64,000 nt of DNA from Berberis thunbergii (taxonomy: Eukaryota > Streptophyta > Magnoliopsida > Ranunculales > Berberidaceae), in assembly GCA_003290165.1 (NCBI GenBank), contig QNQO01000829.1, positions 62,001-126,000 of the forward strand, read 5' to 3'. Under the pieces are notes generated by a model. The model was not told the origin of the DNA and did no database searches. It was given only the letters and a program-made list of their open reading frames with translations. Of the stretch, positions 1 to 11,640 are shown piece after piece. The position numbers were made by a program, and so were the translations under genes. Each line of letters begins with the position of its first letter. The stretch's first letter is position 1.

Positions 1-907
1 GACAACCCTGCATAGAAACACTTATATGAGTAGTAGCACCGGAATCTAACCACCAAGTGTTTCTAGGTACTGAAGCTAAGTTAACCTCATAACAGACCAA
101 AGCAAGAAACATACCCTTTTTAGCACGCCAAGCGTGATACTTGATACATTCCTTCTTTACATGTCCAGGTTTCTTACAAAAGAAACAACCCTCATTGCCT
201 TTCTGTTTCTTTTGTGCTGGACCCTTAGCAGCTTCATTCTCCTTCTTTCGTTTTGTGCCCTTATCTTTAGAGGTGCTTGCAAAATGAGCGTTTTCCATTC
301 TGTCTTGCTTCAACCTGTCTTCCTCTTGCACACAGTATGAAATGAGCTCATTAAGAGTCCATTTCTCCTTCTGACAGTTGTAACTAACCTTAAACTGACT
401 GTACTGTGGAGGAAGTGATATCAAAGCTAGATGCACGAGTAAGTCCTCAGACAACTCAAGCTTCAGTGCTTTAAGTTTTGAAGCAAGATGAGATATTTCC
501 ATGATGTACTCTCTAATGTTCCCTTTGCCTTTGTACTTCAATGAAATCAAGCTAGGTAAAAGCGTGCTTGTTTCAACCTTATCGTTTTTAGCAAAACGCT
601 TTTCAAGTTCAGTAAGGAACTCACTGGCATTGGTCACCCCTGCGGATATTGCACCCCTAAAGGCTTCTGGAATACCTCGCTTGATGAGCATGAGACTCAT
701 GCGATTGGAGCGTTCCCACTTCTCAAAGTATTTTCTGGCATCAGGAGTACTTGCATCTGTAAGAGGGGCGGGTTGCTCAATCCTTAAGGCAAGGTCCAGA
801 TCCATACATCCAAGAACGATTAACACGTTCTCTTTCCAGTCCTTGAAGTTTGTCCCATTAAGCATGTGAATATTATTTACACCAGCAGATATACTAGTAG
901 CAGACAT
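1..907 (-). CDS. Ty1/copia gag-protease polyprotein, N-terminal part (partial)
   Basis: Gag coats the element RNA in the cytoplasm; the aspartic protease cuts the polyprotein. The frame opens with ATG at 907-905 and stays open for all 302 codons to the window edge. Residues 20-150 look like the UBN2-type copia gag (NFKDWK near the start, then KYFEKWERSNRMSL). A zinc knuckle CFFCKKPGHVKKEC (C-x2-C-x4-H-x4-C) lies near residues 240-253, followed by the protease active site WWLDSGATTHIS near residues 283-294. No stop or frameshift is seen, so this copy may be young, although its 5-prime LTR is interrupted. The ATG is the first in the frame after the leader. Integrase and reverse transcriptase would be off the left side. 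Confidence 0.92.
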   Translation of the reverse strand, partial: MSATSISAGVNNIHMLNGTNFKDWKENVLIVLGCMDLDLALRIEQPAPLTDASTPDARKYFEKWERSNRMSLMLIKRGIPEAFRGAISAGVTNASEFLTELEKRFAKNDKVETSTLLPSLISLKYKGKGNIREYIMEISHLASKLKALKLELSEDLLVHLALISLPPQYSQFKVSYNCQKEKWTLNELISYCVQEEDRLKQDRMENAHFASTSKDKGTKRKKENEAAKGPAQKKQKGNEGCFFCKKPGHVKKECIKYHAWRAKKGMFLALVCYEVNLASVPRNTWWLDSGATTHISVSMQGC

Positions 908-1439
908 AGTAGCTGTACAGAGAATAAATTACATAAATAACATATTCACATCATTATTCAATTGCATAAAATTTTAAATTCATACAATAGGTAAATAAAA
1001 ACCCATATCAAGATACCTAGCACAACATTGTTATTTAATCTTTCGACATAAATATCAATCTGTAAGTGGTACTCTTCGTACACAACGAAACCGGTCTAAT
1101 ATTATGCATTTCTTTGGACCGACATAATAAAATGATGGCAAAACTAACCGTATCACAACCTTCCTTTGGGCCGATTGTTTCACATGGATATAGCATGCTT
1201 ACTTATTTAAAATCAACCAATTTTCCTAACAGTGGTTGCTTTGGCAAGCTATTAGTTAAATTGTGTAAATTTTAAATAAGGAACACAATAGTGATACATG
1301 AAACCAAAATTATAATTTATGTATAAATTTGGAGTATTAACTAAATTATCACCTGAATACAATTAAAACATGGGTCTAAATAAAATGTAGCCAAAAAATT
1401 AAATAGGTCCCAATAAACAGGATAAAGCAAAATTTTCTA

Positions 1440-1645
1440 ACAAGCCCAACCAACAGTCAATAGGCCCAACAGTGAACAGTCACCTCGGTCAATAGTGACC
1501 AATCACCAAACAGGCCCAAATAGTGAACATGCACCATACAGGCCCAACAGTGAACAATCACCATATAGTGAGCAGTCACCAAGCCCAACAGTGAATAGTC
1601 GCGGTCAACAGAGAACAGTCATGGTCACCGGTGAACAGTGAATCA
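1440..1645. repeat. Degenerate short tandem repeat in the copia leader
   Basis: Variants of a roughly 18-base phrase, caacagtgaacagtcacc, recur about ten times, often joined to aggccc. It lies between primer-binding site and gag and has no coding potential. Such repeats are common in retrotransposon leaders. Confidence 0.6.
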
Positions 1646-1855
1646 TTTTTTTAATATCTATTTCACTGTACACCAAATTGTAAGAAATTGTAATCTATTT
1701 CAATAGTAAATACAATTACAATATAATCACTGAATACAATTACACTTACAATAAAACAGTGCAGACAATTGCCATGAAACACTGAATACAATCGCATGAA
1801 TACATATCTATATAAATTCAACAGTGGATATGAAATCATTGCAATATTATCACTG

Positions 1856-1940
1856 AATGTATATATATCACTATATAATATATATATATCTATGTATGAA
1901 TCTATAATCACTGTATGAATATATATATATATATATATCA
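1856..1940. repeat. TA-rich microsatellite
   Basis: Two runs of alternating TA, separated by short AT-rich spacers, inside the copia leader. Confidence 0.8.
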
Positions 1941-2125
1941 CTGTATGAAGCAATGATCACTTGTGCCATCAATCAACATAATATTACTGTTAAAGTGTAA
2001 TCATTGTACATGTATAAGCACTCATGCATAAACTGTAATAGCGTAATCACTCGTGCATAAGCGCATCACCAAAATAATGAAATTTTTTTTCTTCTTTATA
2101 ATTTCACATGGAATCAACAAGAGTT

Positions 2126-2137
2126 GCTCTGATTCCA
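2126..2137 (-). promoter_or_regulatory. Primer-binding site of the copia element
   Basis: Minus strand reads tggaatcagagc two bases after the LTR terminal CA. It differs by one base from the usual plant copia initiator-Met tRNA site tggtatcagagc. Confidence 0.7.
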
Positions 2138-2139
2138 AT

Positions 2140-2225
2140 TGTAAAAGTAAACCAAAAGCTTAAGACTCTAGTTGATTCAATGGAAACAAGAAGAATAGAA
2201 ACATATCTTGATCCATAGCGATTTT
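2140..2225 (-). repeat. 3-prime end of the copia 5-prime LTR (86 bp)
   Basis: Ends in CA immediately before the primer-binding site. It continues, after removal of the CACTA element, into 12615-12878. Confidence 0.7.
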
Positions 2226-2239
2226 CACTACAAAAAACG

Positions 2240-2685
2240 AGGTCTAAATCGGCACTTTCACGGCGGCGTTTCACTGAAAGCGCCGGTAAAACATTATCAT
2301 TAACGACATTTACGATATCAAGCGCCGAGAAAAATGAGTCTCAAGCACTCCCGACATTTATAATGAAGCGCCGGGAAATATCACCCTAACCCGGCGTTTA
2401 TTCTCTGCAGCGCCGGTAAATATGAAAAAACCCGTCATAAATTCGAAATAAAATTGTATTTTTTGGAAGCGCCGTATTTGATGTAAATAAGCGCCGGCAA
2501 AGAGCGACCAATACCGGCATTTTATACAAAGCGTCGGTACAGAATAACCAATACCGGCATTGTACTCAAAGCGCCGGCAAAGTGTAACCAATACCGGCAT
2601 TCTTTTGAAAGCGTCAGTAAAGAGTAACCAATACCGGCACCGTATTTTGAAGCGCCGAGCAAGATTAAAAAAAAAACCCTCCCAC
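2240..2685. repeat. CACTA no. 1 left subterminal repeats
   Basis: About a dozen units of accggcattt/gcgccggtaaag in both orientations at 35-60-base spacing. In the family such motifs are transposase-binding sites. The motif continues past the nested hAT at 3790-4375 and reappears at 12205-12600. Confidence 0.75.
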
Positions 2686-3749
2686 CTAAGGGTGGGCATC
2701 CCATCCCGCGATCCCGTCCCATCCCTTCCCAATTTTTTTGGTCTTAATGGGATTGAATAATTTCATCCTGTCCTGATCTAGAATGGGATGGGATGAAGAT
2801 TTTCAATCCCGCCAATCTCGTCCCATCCCGAGCTAATTTTTCACTCTGGTATTAATGAGTATTTTCTAGAATACGTCCCTCAACTTTCTGCCATTTAAAC
2901 ATTTAGAAATACCTGCAATGCATGTTTGGTAGCATATTTTTGCAGTTAGCTATTACATAGTTATTACATGAATATTAAACTCTCTCGAAGTTCAATTTGC
3001 AACTGATTTTATTTCTATTACCTTCCTACTAGATCATCAGATGATTGAACATGTCGTATCTGGGATATTAGGAATACCAATGCCAATCCTCGCATTTACA
3101 TTTCAAAGCCTTCAGATGCTATCACTGGTTTGTTTCAAGTTTACATAGTGTGTTTTGGTTGGTTGGTTGGCTGGGGTTTTTGGAATTTTGTAACTGAAAT
3201 CTTAACTTGGAATTAACTTCAGGGAAGAGCAATGGTCCCTCAACTAGCACCACGCTTTCAACTAGCATTGTTCCCTCAACTAGTACTGATCCATCAAGCC
3301 ACCAAATATTGTGTTGTGCATATAATGCTAGTGGAACGGTTTTTGTCACTGGTAGCTCAGATACCTATGCAAGGGTAAAACTGAGTGTTATTCTTTGAGT
3401 TGTGTACATTATGTTTGTTTAAATTTGTTCTTCTATACTTAGCAAATATATTGTTCGAAATTGAAATGTACTGCTGGATGCATATGAGTTTCTTCTTCAA
3501 GAACAAACAATTTGCAGGTGTGGAATGCTTTGAAGTCTAACACAGATGAGTATAAGCAACCAAATTATGAGATTGATTAAAGAAAATGAAATGCATATAA
3601 TCAGAGCACATTGATCTCGTCCCGAACCCGTTTGGGATGGGACGAGGTCGGGATGAGGTTTTTCCCATCCCGTCCCGTCTCGATCCCGAATGAACGGGAT
3701 GAGATAGGGATGGTTTATCTCGTCCCATCCCATCCCGTGCCTACCCCTA
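2686..3749. mobile_element. Nested hAT element no. 1, carrying a gene piece
   Basis: Termini taagggtgggca and tgcctaccccta match the taggggtgggca ends of the better-preserved hAT copies in this window. The adjacent octamers ctcccacc and ttccaact agree at 5 of 8 positions, a worn target duplication. Both subterminal regions are rich in cccgtcccgatcccgt, as in the 19174-20249 element, so the two belong to one family. The interior is a BRWD-like gene piece. It is inserted in the CACTA subterminal repeats. Confidence 0.75.
3041..3578 (+). pseudogene. Captured fragment of a BRWD-like WD40/bromodomain protein gene
   Basis: Three exon-like blocks with intact splice borders: 3041-3127, 3223-3374 and from 3518. 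Translated together they read TCRIWDIRNTNANPRIYI, then SSHQILCCAYNASGTVFVTG, then VWNALKSNTDEYKQPNYEI. This resembles the WD40 part of plant bromodomain-and-WD-repeat proteins (PHIP/BRWD homologues), which are chromatin-associated. The first block has an in-frame TGA at 3046-3048 where the family has Gly (SDDGTCRIWD), so it is not a working coding exon. The family protein is far longer; only about 100 residues are here. Identification is from memory of the family. Confidence 0.7.
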
Positions 3750-4375
3750 TTCCAACTCATCCTACTGATGAAAATAATATTATGTTTTCTAAACCGCCGC
3801 TTTAGATGTTACAAGCGCCAGTAAAGAGTAACAAACCCACGAATAACGACACTTTTACGACGCTTTAGAACTACAAAAAAAAGTCTAAAACGACACTTTT
3901 ACGGTGGTGTTTCAATAAAAGCTCCAGTACAACATAAGCAATAACAACGTTTGGGATATAAAACGCCGGAAACAACCCGCGATCGTTTTCCACTAGGGCG
4001 AAAAATCAAGTCTTAAGCAATCACGACATTTATACAATAAAGTGCCGGTACATATCGAACAATACCAGCGTTGTATTTTCTAAGGCGCCGGTACATATCG
4101 AACAATACCGGCGTTGTATTTTCTAAGCGCCGGTGAAGAGCGAAAATAATTTTTTTTTTTAAAACACGCCGTATTAGATGTAAAAAGCGCTGGTAAAGAT
4201 CTTCCAATACCGGCGTTTTGGTTTGAAAGCGCCGGTAAGTGCTCACAATACCGGCGATTTGGTAACGAAGCGCCGGTAAAGAATGAAAAAACCGTTCCCC
4301 CAGAAAAAGAAATTGTGTTTATAAAGCGCCGTATTACATGTAATAAACGCCGGATTAGAGTATACAATTTATATC
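3750..4375. repeat. CACTA subterminal repeats with a second copy of the element terminus
   Basis: Units of gcgccggta and ataccggcgtt continue here. At 3869 a second terminus-like sequence begins (aactacaaaaaaaagtctaa, then acacttttacggtggtgtttc), closely matching 2226-2270. The CACTA motif has lost its first C. Either the end was duplicated or two related elements are fused. Confidence 0.65.
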
Positions 4376-4379
4376 CCCT

Positions 4380-5424
4380 CTGCTGATTCGCGACTCACCT
4401 CCTTCCTCCTTCCCCCTTCCCCGCTTCCAGTCCTTCGGAACTTCGTTCGTTCCGATGCTTTCCTCACTCTCTCCTTTCCCCTCTCTTCCTCTACCCAAAC
4501 CCCTCCCACCAAGCAGAGAAGAAGAAGGACGAAAGAAGAAGAAGGCCGAGAAGGTAAGATCTCCTCTTCTTCTTCTTCAGATCCGAAGTTTGAAGGTAAG
4601 ATTTGAAGTTTGATTCTTCGTTCTTAAGATCTGAAGTTTTTTTTTTTTTTTTTGTTTCAGGAAATGAAGAAGCTCTTGAAGGAAATGAAGAAGCTCAAAC
4701 CAGAGGTGTGTTTCTCTTCTTCCATTCTCTTCTTCGCTATTAGGGTTTCGAATTTTCGATCTCCTCTTCAATACCCATTCTTCAATTTCTGTAATTTCTG
4801 CTTGGGGTTCTGCTTCTTTTTTTTTTTTTTTTTTTTTTAATTTCATTCGAAGATTGTTAACTCTGTGGTTTCCAGGCGATGGGTTGAGTTTCTAGGCGTT
4901 TTTCCTTGGTTTAGAAGAGGTGAAATGGGTTAACTCCTTGGTTTTTTGGATGATAGAGTTGAAATGGGTTTTTGATTTAGAAGGTTTTTGAGACGTAACT
5001 AAAGAATTGGTTGATGGTTTTTTGCAGGTACTTGGATGGGTGGGAGGGGTAGGTAGCAAAGCTGAGGTTTCTCAATGGCTGATAATTGGGATTTCAGATA
5101 GGTAGTAGCAGTTCAGGTAACTCGAATTCACTAAAAAATTGTAATTTTGAATCCTTTTTTGGTTGGCAATAGTGTGATTGATTGGTTTTCTTGGTGGGCA
5201 ATTTGTGTGGTTTGTGATTGGGTTTGAGTTAGGGTTTTTGGTTTAAAGTTTTGGGGTTTAATGGGTTTTGATTGTTGAGGTGTTATGCTAAGTAAGAACT
5301 TCATACCCATTTAAGGTTTGTTTGGTTGAAATTGGGGTTTGTGATTTCCTTTGTTATGCTAATAATTATACAAATAGATCTTCTTCTCTATTGCACTGAT
5401 CTGATCTATCTTGGGGGGTGGGTG
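4380..5424 (+). other. Probable transcribed leader of CACTA no. 1
   Basis: A pyrimidine-rich promoter-like tract (4385-4500) leads to a purine-rich block that ends in a donor-like agaaggtaagat near 4552. A poly-T/acceptor tttcag at 4655-4660 precedes a short exon-like block with the repeated phrase gaaatgaagaagctc. This looks like a leader feeding the FIE piece. No gene is recognised. Confidence 0.4.
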
Positions 5425-6090
5425 ATGGCAAAGACAGCTCCACTGGGGTGTGAAGCAGTGGTGGGGTCATTAACACCTTCAAAGAAGAGAGAGTACAAAA
5501 TCACCAACAGATTACAGGAAGGCAAACGCCCCCTCTATGCCATCACTTTCAACTTCCTTGACTCCCGTTACTTCAATGTCTTCGCAACTGTCGGTGGCCA
5601 TCGGGTAATTTCACTCTCTCGAATTCAATCCATTTTCGTTGCATAAAAACAAGACCAAATTAGATTGCTGGTAATTAATTTCTACTATTATTTCACAATG
5701 CAACTCTGCATTTTCATCAATCACTGTTTATAAGTTTGTTTGTTTTTTGTGAAGGTGACAGTGTATCAATGCCTAGAAGGGGGTGTAATTGCTGTTTTAC
5801 AATCATACGTTGATGAAGATGTAAGCATGTATAGTTTAAATTCATGTCAATGTTCTTGTTATAGTTATAGTGTGTTGATTGAACTTATAAGATTGTGAAC
5901 AATAATGTGTTTGTTATTTTGTGTTTCTAAAGAATGTTTTGGGTTTCCTATTTGCGTCCTAGTTCAGAAGGAAGAGTCGTTCTATACAGTGAGTTGGGCA
6001 TGTGATATTGATGGAAGTCCGCTATTGGTTGCTGGTGGAAGCAATGGTATCATTCGGGTTATTGATGCTGCTAAGGAGAATATATCTAAG
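5425..6090 (+). pseudogene. FIE: Captured 5-prime part of FIE (Polycomb WD40 subunit), exons 1-3
   Basis: FIE is the plant ESC/EED homologue of the PRC2 histone H3K27 methyltransferase. Exons 5425-5604, 5755-5820 and 5968-6090 have GT/AG borders and join in frame to 123 open residues starting MAKTAPLGCEAVVGSLTPS. Diagnostic phrases are SLTPSKKREYKITNR, LYAITFNFLDSRYFNVFAT, DEDKEESFYTVSWACD and NGIIRVIDAAKENISK, which match the N-terminus of FIE through its first WD repeat region. Full FIE is about 370 residues, so two thirds are missing. No stop interrupts the captured part. The ATG is at the position expected for the FIE start. It follows a leader-like region of the element, so a truncated protein or chimeric RNA is conceivable; that is inference. 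Confidence 0.88.
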
Positions 6091-8769
6091 GTATTTTATC
6101 ATATGTAGTTATTTTGTACATGATAGTATCAGCAATGCAGTAGCTTCTTCCTTGGTATAGTACGTTCTTACTCTAATGTTGCCTGTCCTACTTGCACTGC
6201 CGGCTCACAAGTAAGAAAAGTTCTGAGTTGCAGATGGAAGGAATATGGGTCAATTAGGAATTGCATATTTGAAATAGACATAGGAGAGGATAGACCAAAG
6301 AGGTCTGAGTGCAAAAGGAATCCTTATTTGTTCCATAAGTTTAGTGACTGCAGAGAATTAGATGAAATTCCCTACCACCCACCATTCTCCCAGCAAAAAA
6401 CTTTTCAATGTGAAGTATGTTTTACAGTGATTCATTTTATTAATGATAATAAGCCATTTGATGAGACCTGACAGTCAATCCTAAACCTTGACTGGGTTAT
6501 AAAGTCACCTGGTTGAAACTTGAAATTGGTGTTATGTTATAAAGTCACCCCAGCAGTTCATTTTTTGATCAAAATGATGAGAAAGGGATGGTTTTTTCAA
6601 GGCAATTGAGTAACTTAAGTAGAGAAGTGGTTTGGTGATTATGGTTGGAGAGAAGGAAGTTTCTGCTTCTCCTGCTAGATAGTGACCCATTTTTCTATTA
6701 ATTTCCATCCTCAACAAACAGTTGTTTAAAGTTCAAACCATTGTATTCTCCCACCCACTTATTATTTTAGTACCACAGAAAAGAGGGAGAAACCCCACAC
6801 TTTATTTTTATTTTCCTTTCTATGTCCCGTTTTTCTGGTTTCCAATTGAGGGTTTTGGTGGACTAATGAAACTAGGGCTTCTTCTTTATCATCCATTAAC
6901 TTTCTAACCACTGATAAGTGGAAATACATGTTCTAAATGAATGGGTTTGGTAAAGGGTTATTTTATGGTGAAACATAATTTTGATAATTGCTCCTTTTGT
7001 GAATTTTGATGTCTTTGGTTTGTGGTTTGTTATTAATCCTCTCTTTACTTATCTACTTGGTTGAATTGAACTATTTTGGTTGGATGCTTATTTTGATTTG
7101 TGTGTTTTACATGAGAAATGAATGATAAAAGTTTGATCTACATATCCATCTTCTTGTTTGGTTTATATCCCCAAAATATAAAAATTGTTTATATATGCAT
7201 TTTCTTGTTTGGTTTATAGGTTTATAATTATAAAAATCAATTGAAGAGTGCATTTATTTTTAGGGAATGAAAGCAATGACTATGGTATTCTTTTGAGTTG
7301 TAATAATAACCGTTAAATGGACAAGTTAGGATGTTCGGCGGGTTTGGCATGTGAACTCGGAAGAGGTCATCAATTGCATTTTGGTTTGTTACTGGTAGTG
7401 TCCTGGTCTATGGGGGTTGGGCATGTGAAGATGTGATGGGATCAAGACTCAATGGTGCTGTGGTCCTCTAATTGTTTGGTTAGGAGATATGGTTTATCCT
7501 TGATGTCGATCAAGAAAAAAAAAGGTGAAGCACCTAGTAGTCGTAGCAAGGTAGACGTAGGGTCTGTACAGGTAAATAGTAGCTCCGTATTAAAAAAACC
7601 AAACAATAAAAATCACTTTGTAACCAAACATCCAACCTGTACTCTGTTCAAAAAACAGAGCAAACAACATACAACTTGCAACTCCAAAGCACTGCTAGAA
7701 TGTTGTGTCTGAATCAAAACACACTTCGCAACTTGCAGCCCAAGCCCTGCCTTAGAATCAGTCCGGACATATATCTTGACTGCCGCACATTGTGCGAATG
7801 TGCAATCCTGTTTGCAGTATTCCTGGCAATGAACCAAGCTGCCAGAAATCATATCTTGTATCCCTGCATTGAACCGAAAGACAACAAATATCTTGGAACA
7901 ACACTTGCATCGCACCAGTCCATAATTCCTGCAGTGAACAGAAATACAATATAACAACTCGGAGCACAAACAGGCACTGGAGCAGAGTGCTAACTTGCGT
8001 ACTCAGCCCTAAAGAATGTTCTGCCCCATGCTCTCAAAGTGACAATGATGCCTTAAGGGAGGGAATTTTTTTTTTTTTTTACCATTCTGTATGGAGTGTA
8101 CGTTGTGAGGGGCATCGATTTCTTTTTTCTCCCTGTTACTGTTGTATTTTAGAAGCTATGACATTATAAAGTTGTGGCTTTAGCATATGTACAAAAACAA
8201 GAATGACCTCTTTTGGAGTTCCATTTAATGATGCTTACCATTTGTTTATTGATGTTTTCTTTACATGTAAATGTTTATGGCAAATGATTTATAACCTAGT
8301 AAAACTTTGGAATTTTTTTGTGCTTAAAATAGTTTGCTATGTTTCAGAATGTTGGGTTGATATTACTGTTCATCTTTTAGTGGAAGGGATCAGGTACTAC
8401 CAAGTCAAGAAGAAGCTGATAATGTTGCCAACTTGTCAAATCCGCAACTTCAGAGATAGTGGTCACTCTCTTTTCCTGGTATGCAGAATTTTTGTTTCTT
8501 GCAGTTTCAGCTGTAGTTTGCTTCTGTGTTTTGGTTCTACATGCTCATGAAAAAAAAAAACTAGTAAGAATTTTCTTCCTAACCTAGCATTCATAAAGTT
8601 GCCATATTTGGTTGATAGTTTTTTGACACTAACTATATTTAAATGCATCAAGCAGGTTACATGTATTTCCTCATCTTATTTTCTTCATTTTCTTGTTAAA
8701 CATTTGTACTTTCATATTGAACTTGGTAAATCACTGCTTTTTTTTTTTTTTTTTTTTTCTCTTTTACAG
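6091..8769. other. Interior of CACTA no. 1 without a recognised gene
   Basis: Starts as the natural FIE intron 3 and continues AT-rich, with poly-T tracts near 8070 and 8738. The many short ORFs share no recognisable domain. The last part is presumably intron of the donor bZIP gene. Confidence 0.5.
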
Positions 8770-10152
8770 GATTTGGGCTAATAGGCAATCAGCTGCAAGG
8801 TCAAAGGAAAGGAAGATTCGTCACGTTGCTGAGCTTGAGCAAAAGGTCCATACACTGCAAAAGGAAACAACCTCGTTATCTGCTCAACTGTCCATATTAC
8901 AGGTCTCCCCAATAACAATATCACATACTACAACTGAAGAATTCTAGCTGTTGCGACTCCATCTATCAATAAAGTGTAAATAGTACTACTTGTGCTGGCT
9001 GGCTCTTTCGATTATACACTGAGCTGTATTTTATTTTTTTGCACAATGATTTGTCTAAGAATGCATGCCTCTTAAAAAAAAATTTATTCTTTTTATGGCA
9101 GAGAGATACGAACGTTATGATTGTTGAAAACAATGAACTAACACTGCATTTGCAGACCATGGAGACACGGGCTCGTTTGCAGGATGGTATGGATTTCTGA
9201 TCCCTAACTTCATTGCATTGGTTCAGGTATCATAGAATTCAACATGTATCAAAGACTTTCCATATATTAAGATTCTTTCAGCAATGCACATACCTCTCAT
9301 GACTTTGAGATTAGATCTTCAATGTAGCTTGATCTTCATTGAATTGTTCACGGCAATTCTTGGTCATTCTTGGCATTTCTTCAGTAGCACAGCATGTTAG
9401 ACATTTTACCAATTAATGTACCCTATGTTTTAATCTACCGTAAATGAGTAACTCTTGAAAATCTTTTTATTGCTAACTAAAACTCTCTGATGGGAAGAAA
9501 AATGGTCAAGATTGCTTTATAAATAGGCTTAGGTCCCCAATCAACCTCTAATTAAATACCACACTTAGCACCCATCAGTACATACGAAGATTCACTTCTC
9601 CATCCTCTGAACAAGGAAGATTCTCTCCATCGACCAAGGAATGCAACCTTCAAAACTATAATTCTTAGCCTGTCTAAATTGATGACGCTGCCAATATTTA
9701 CGTATTGCTGACATTGTACCTTATTCTTTTTTGTTTTACGGCCAATGGGGATCAGTTTTGGGTGTCACTGGGCTCCGAGTATGACTCTGTTGTTATTGTT
9801 CTTGTTCTCCTAGAGATGAGTGTCAAGAATGCAAGTGTTACAAATTTAACATCAAAGATTGATATGCTTGTCTAAGATAAGAGAATTTACAAAAATGTAG
9901 AACTGAAATGCAGTTTGTAATGTGCTTGTTTATTTCTACCATCAGAATGAGAAAATATGGTCCAATTTTGTTGTTTTTAATAGATGAGTATAAGTAGTTG
10001 TATATCCGACTTTCTTATATTTTTCTTCTATCATCTACCAACCATACACTTGTTTTCTGGTTTGCTTTTCAGCTTTGAATGATGCATTGCAAATGGAGAT
10101 TACTCATCTGAAGGTGGAGATAAATCAACTAATGCCACTAGGGCGGGGATAA
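8770..10152 (+). pseudogene. Captured bZIP domain of a group I bZIP transcription factor (VIP1/RF2 type)
   Basis: Three exon-like blocks with good splice sites: 8770-8902, 9102-9186 and 10073-10152. They join in frame (phases 0 and 1). The first gives the basic region [19 protein letters not shown], with the N-x7-R DNA-contact signature NRQSAARSK, then the zipper [20 protein letters not shown]. The second gives RDTNVMIVENNELTLHLQTM and the third ALNDALQMEITHLK, ending at TAA 10150-10152. This is the bZIP order of plant group I proteins, but the long N-terminal half is missing, as is the exon supplying the residues before IWANRQ. No internal stop is seen. No start codon of its own is visible. 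Confidence 0.85.
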
Positions 10153-10429
10153 TGCCATCTTACTTTCTACATTTGGTATCAATTGGTATTTCTGTCATAT
10201 GTGCTGTTCTTTTCAATAAATTTTGGGTTGCCCATCATTTTTTTACGTCTGCGGTATTAGCTTCTATTTTATGCCAGTAAAACTGTCTATAATTCCGAGT
10301 TGATCATGATTCAGATCACATATCTTTCATTCTCCTCTTTCTCAATTTCTGCTCCATTTTTCTTCTCAACCTTTATAATGCACATGGCCGAGTTGACACT
10401 TAATTTCTTGTATTCATGAACTATGACAG

Positions 10430-11640
10430 GATTGTGGATAAAATCAACAACTCCATAGGTCAAGATCCCAATGCAGTTAGTTTAATTGGAGTGCTTGATA
10501 TCTACGGATTCGAGAGCTTCAAGATCAACAGGTAAAAACCATGGATGAATACCCTATTCAAGATTTAGGTATTGAAATACTTCACCAAACCATCAAGTAG
10601 TCTGATATTATGTATTTTATCTGGCAGTTTTGAGCAGTTATGTATAAAGCTAACAAATGAGAAACTGCAACAGCACTTCAATCAGGTAAGAAAAATAAAG
10701 ACAAATCAAGTATGCTGTCATACAAAATCATAGCAAACTGAAATGTTCTTACAATTGGCAGCATGTATTTAAAATGGAACAAGAGGAGTACACTAAGGAA
10801 GAAATCAACTGGAGTTATGTTGAGTTTGTGGATAATCAAGATATATTGGATCTTATAGAAAGGTAACTTAATTTTCAGCAACTGAGTGCATTAGACTATA
10901 CAAGATCATTTCTAATAGCCTTGGCAAAGAAAGTTAGGACTGAGTGTGTTAATCATACCTGATTGCAGAAACAGGGTGGAATAATCGCTCTTCTTGATGA
11001 AGCATGGTTTGCTCTTCTCCTTCATCTAAATCCAGCATTTCACTATATTGATTGAACTCATTGAGATGCAAGGTTAAATAACTTGTGTACTTCGTCTGCA
11101 GCATGTTTCCAAAGGCAACCCATGAGGCATTTGCTCAGAAGATGCATCAGACATATAAAAACCATAAGCGCTTCAGCAAACCAAAGCTCGCTCGAATAGA
11201 TTTCACAATTAACCATTATGCTGGTGATGTATGCATGATTAGATAATAATGTTTAATCCACATTTACTTAGCATTTGAGTGGATTTTCTCCTAATTGTGA
11301 AAATTTTGGCTCCTAAAGGTTACCTATCAAGCTGATCATTTCCTCGACAAAAACAAGGATTATGTTGTGGCAGAACATCAAGCACTGTTGAATGCTTCAA
11401 GCTGTTCATTTGTCGCAAATCTATTTCCTCCTTTACCAGAGGAAAGTTCAAAGCAATCCAAGTTCTCTTCCATTGGTACACGTTTCAAGGTAAATGAACT
11501 TTCCTCAGATCAAACACTAAATTATTGATAATAAGATCTTACAGGCTCTGTGTGATCATTGCATCATGAACCATATTGCAGCAACAACTTCAATCATTAA
11601 TGGAAACTCTGAGCACGACAGAGCCGCATTACATCAGATG
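10430..11640 (+). pseudogene. Captured motor-domain fragment of a myosin XI gene
   Basis: Seven exon-like blocks keep splice borders: 10430-10531, 10628-10685, 10762-10862, 10969-11006, 11102-11228, 11319-11489 and 11582-11640. They read [14 protein letters not shown] (relay-helix region), [98 protein letters not shown] and [14 protein letters not shown]. This is the lower 50-kDa part of a plant class XI myosin head, the actin motor for organelle movement. It lacks P-loop, lever arm and tail and ends abruptly after PHYIRC. No start codon. Confidence 0.9.

Noticed and set aside
501..869. Long + strand frame
   Set aside because: It is the antisense of the copia gag, whose minus frame carries the zinc knuckle and protease motifs.
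1663..1953. Tyr/Ile-rich minus frame
   Set aside because: It is the translation of a TA microsatellite in the copia leader.
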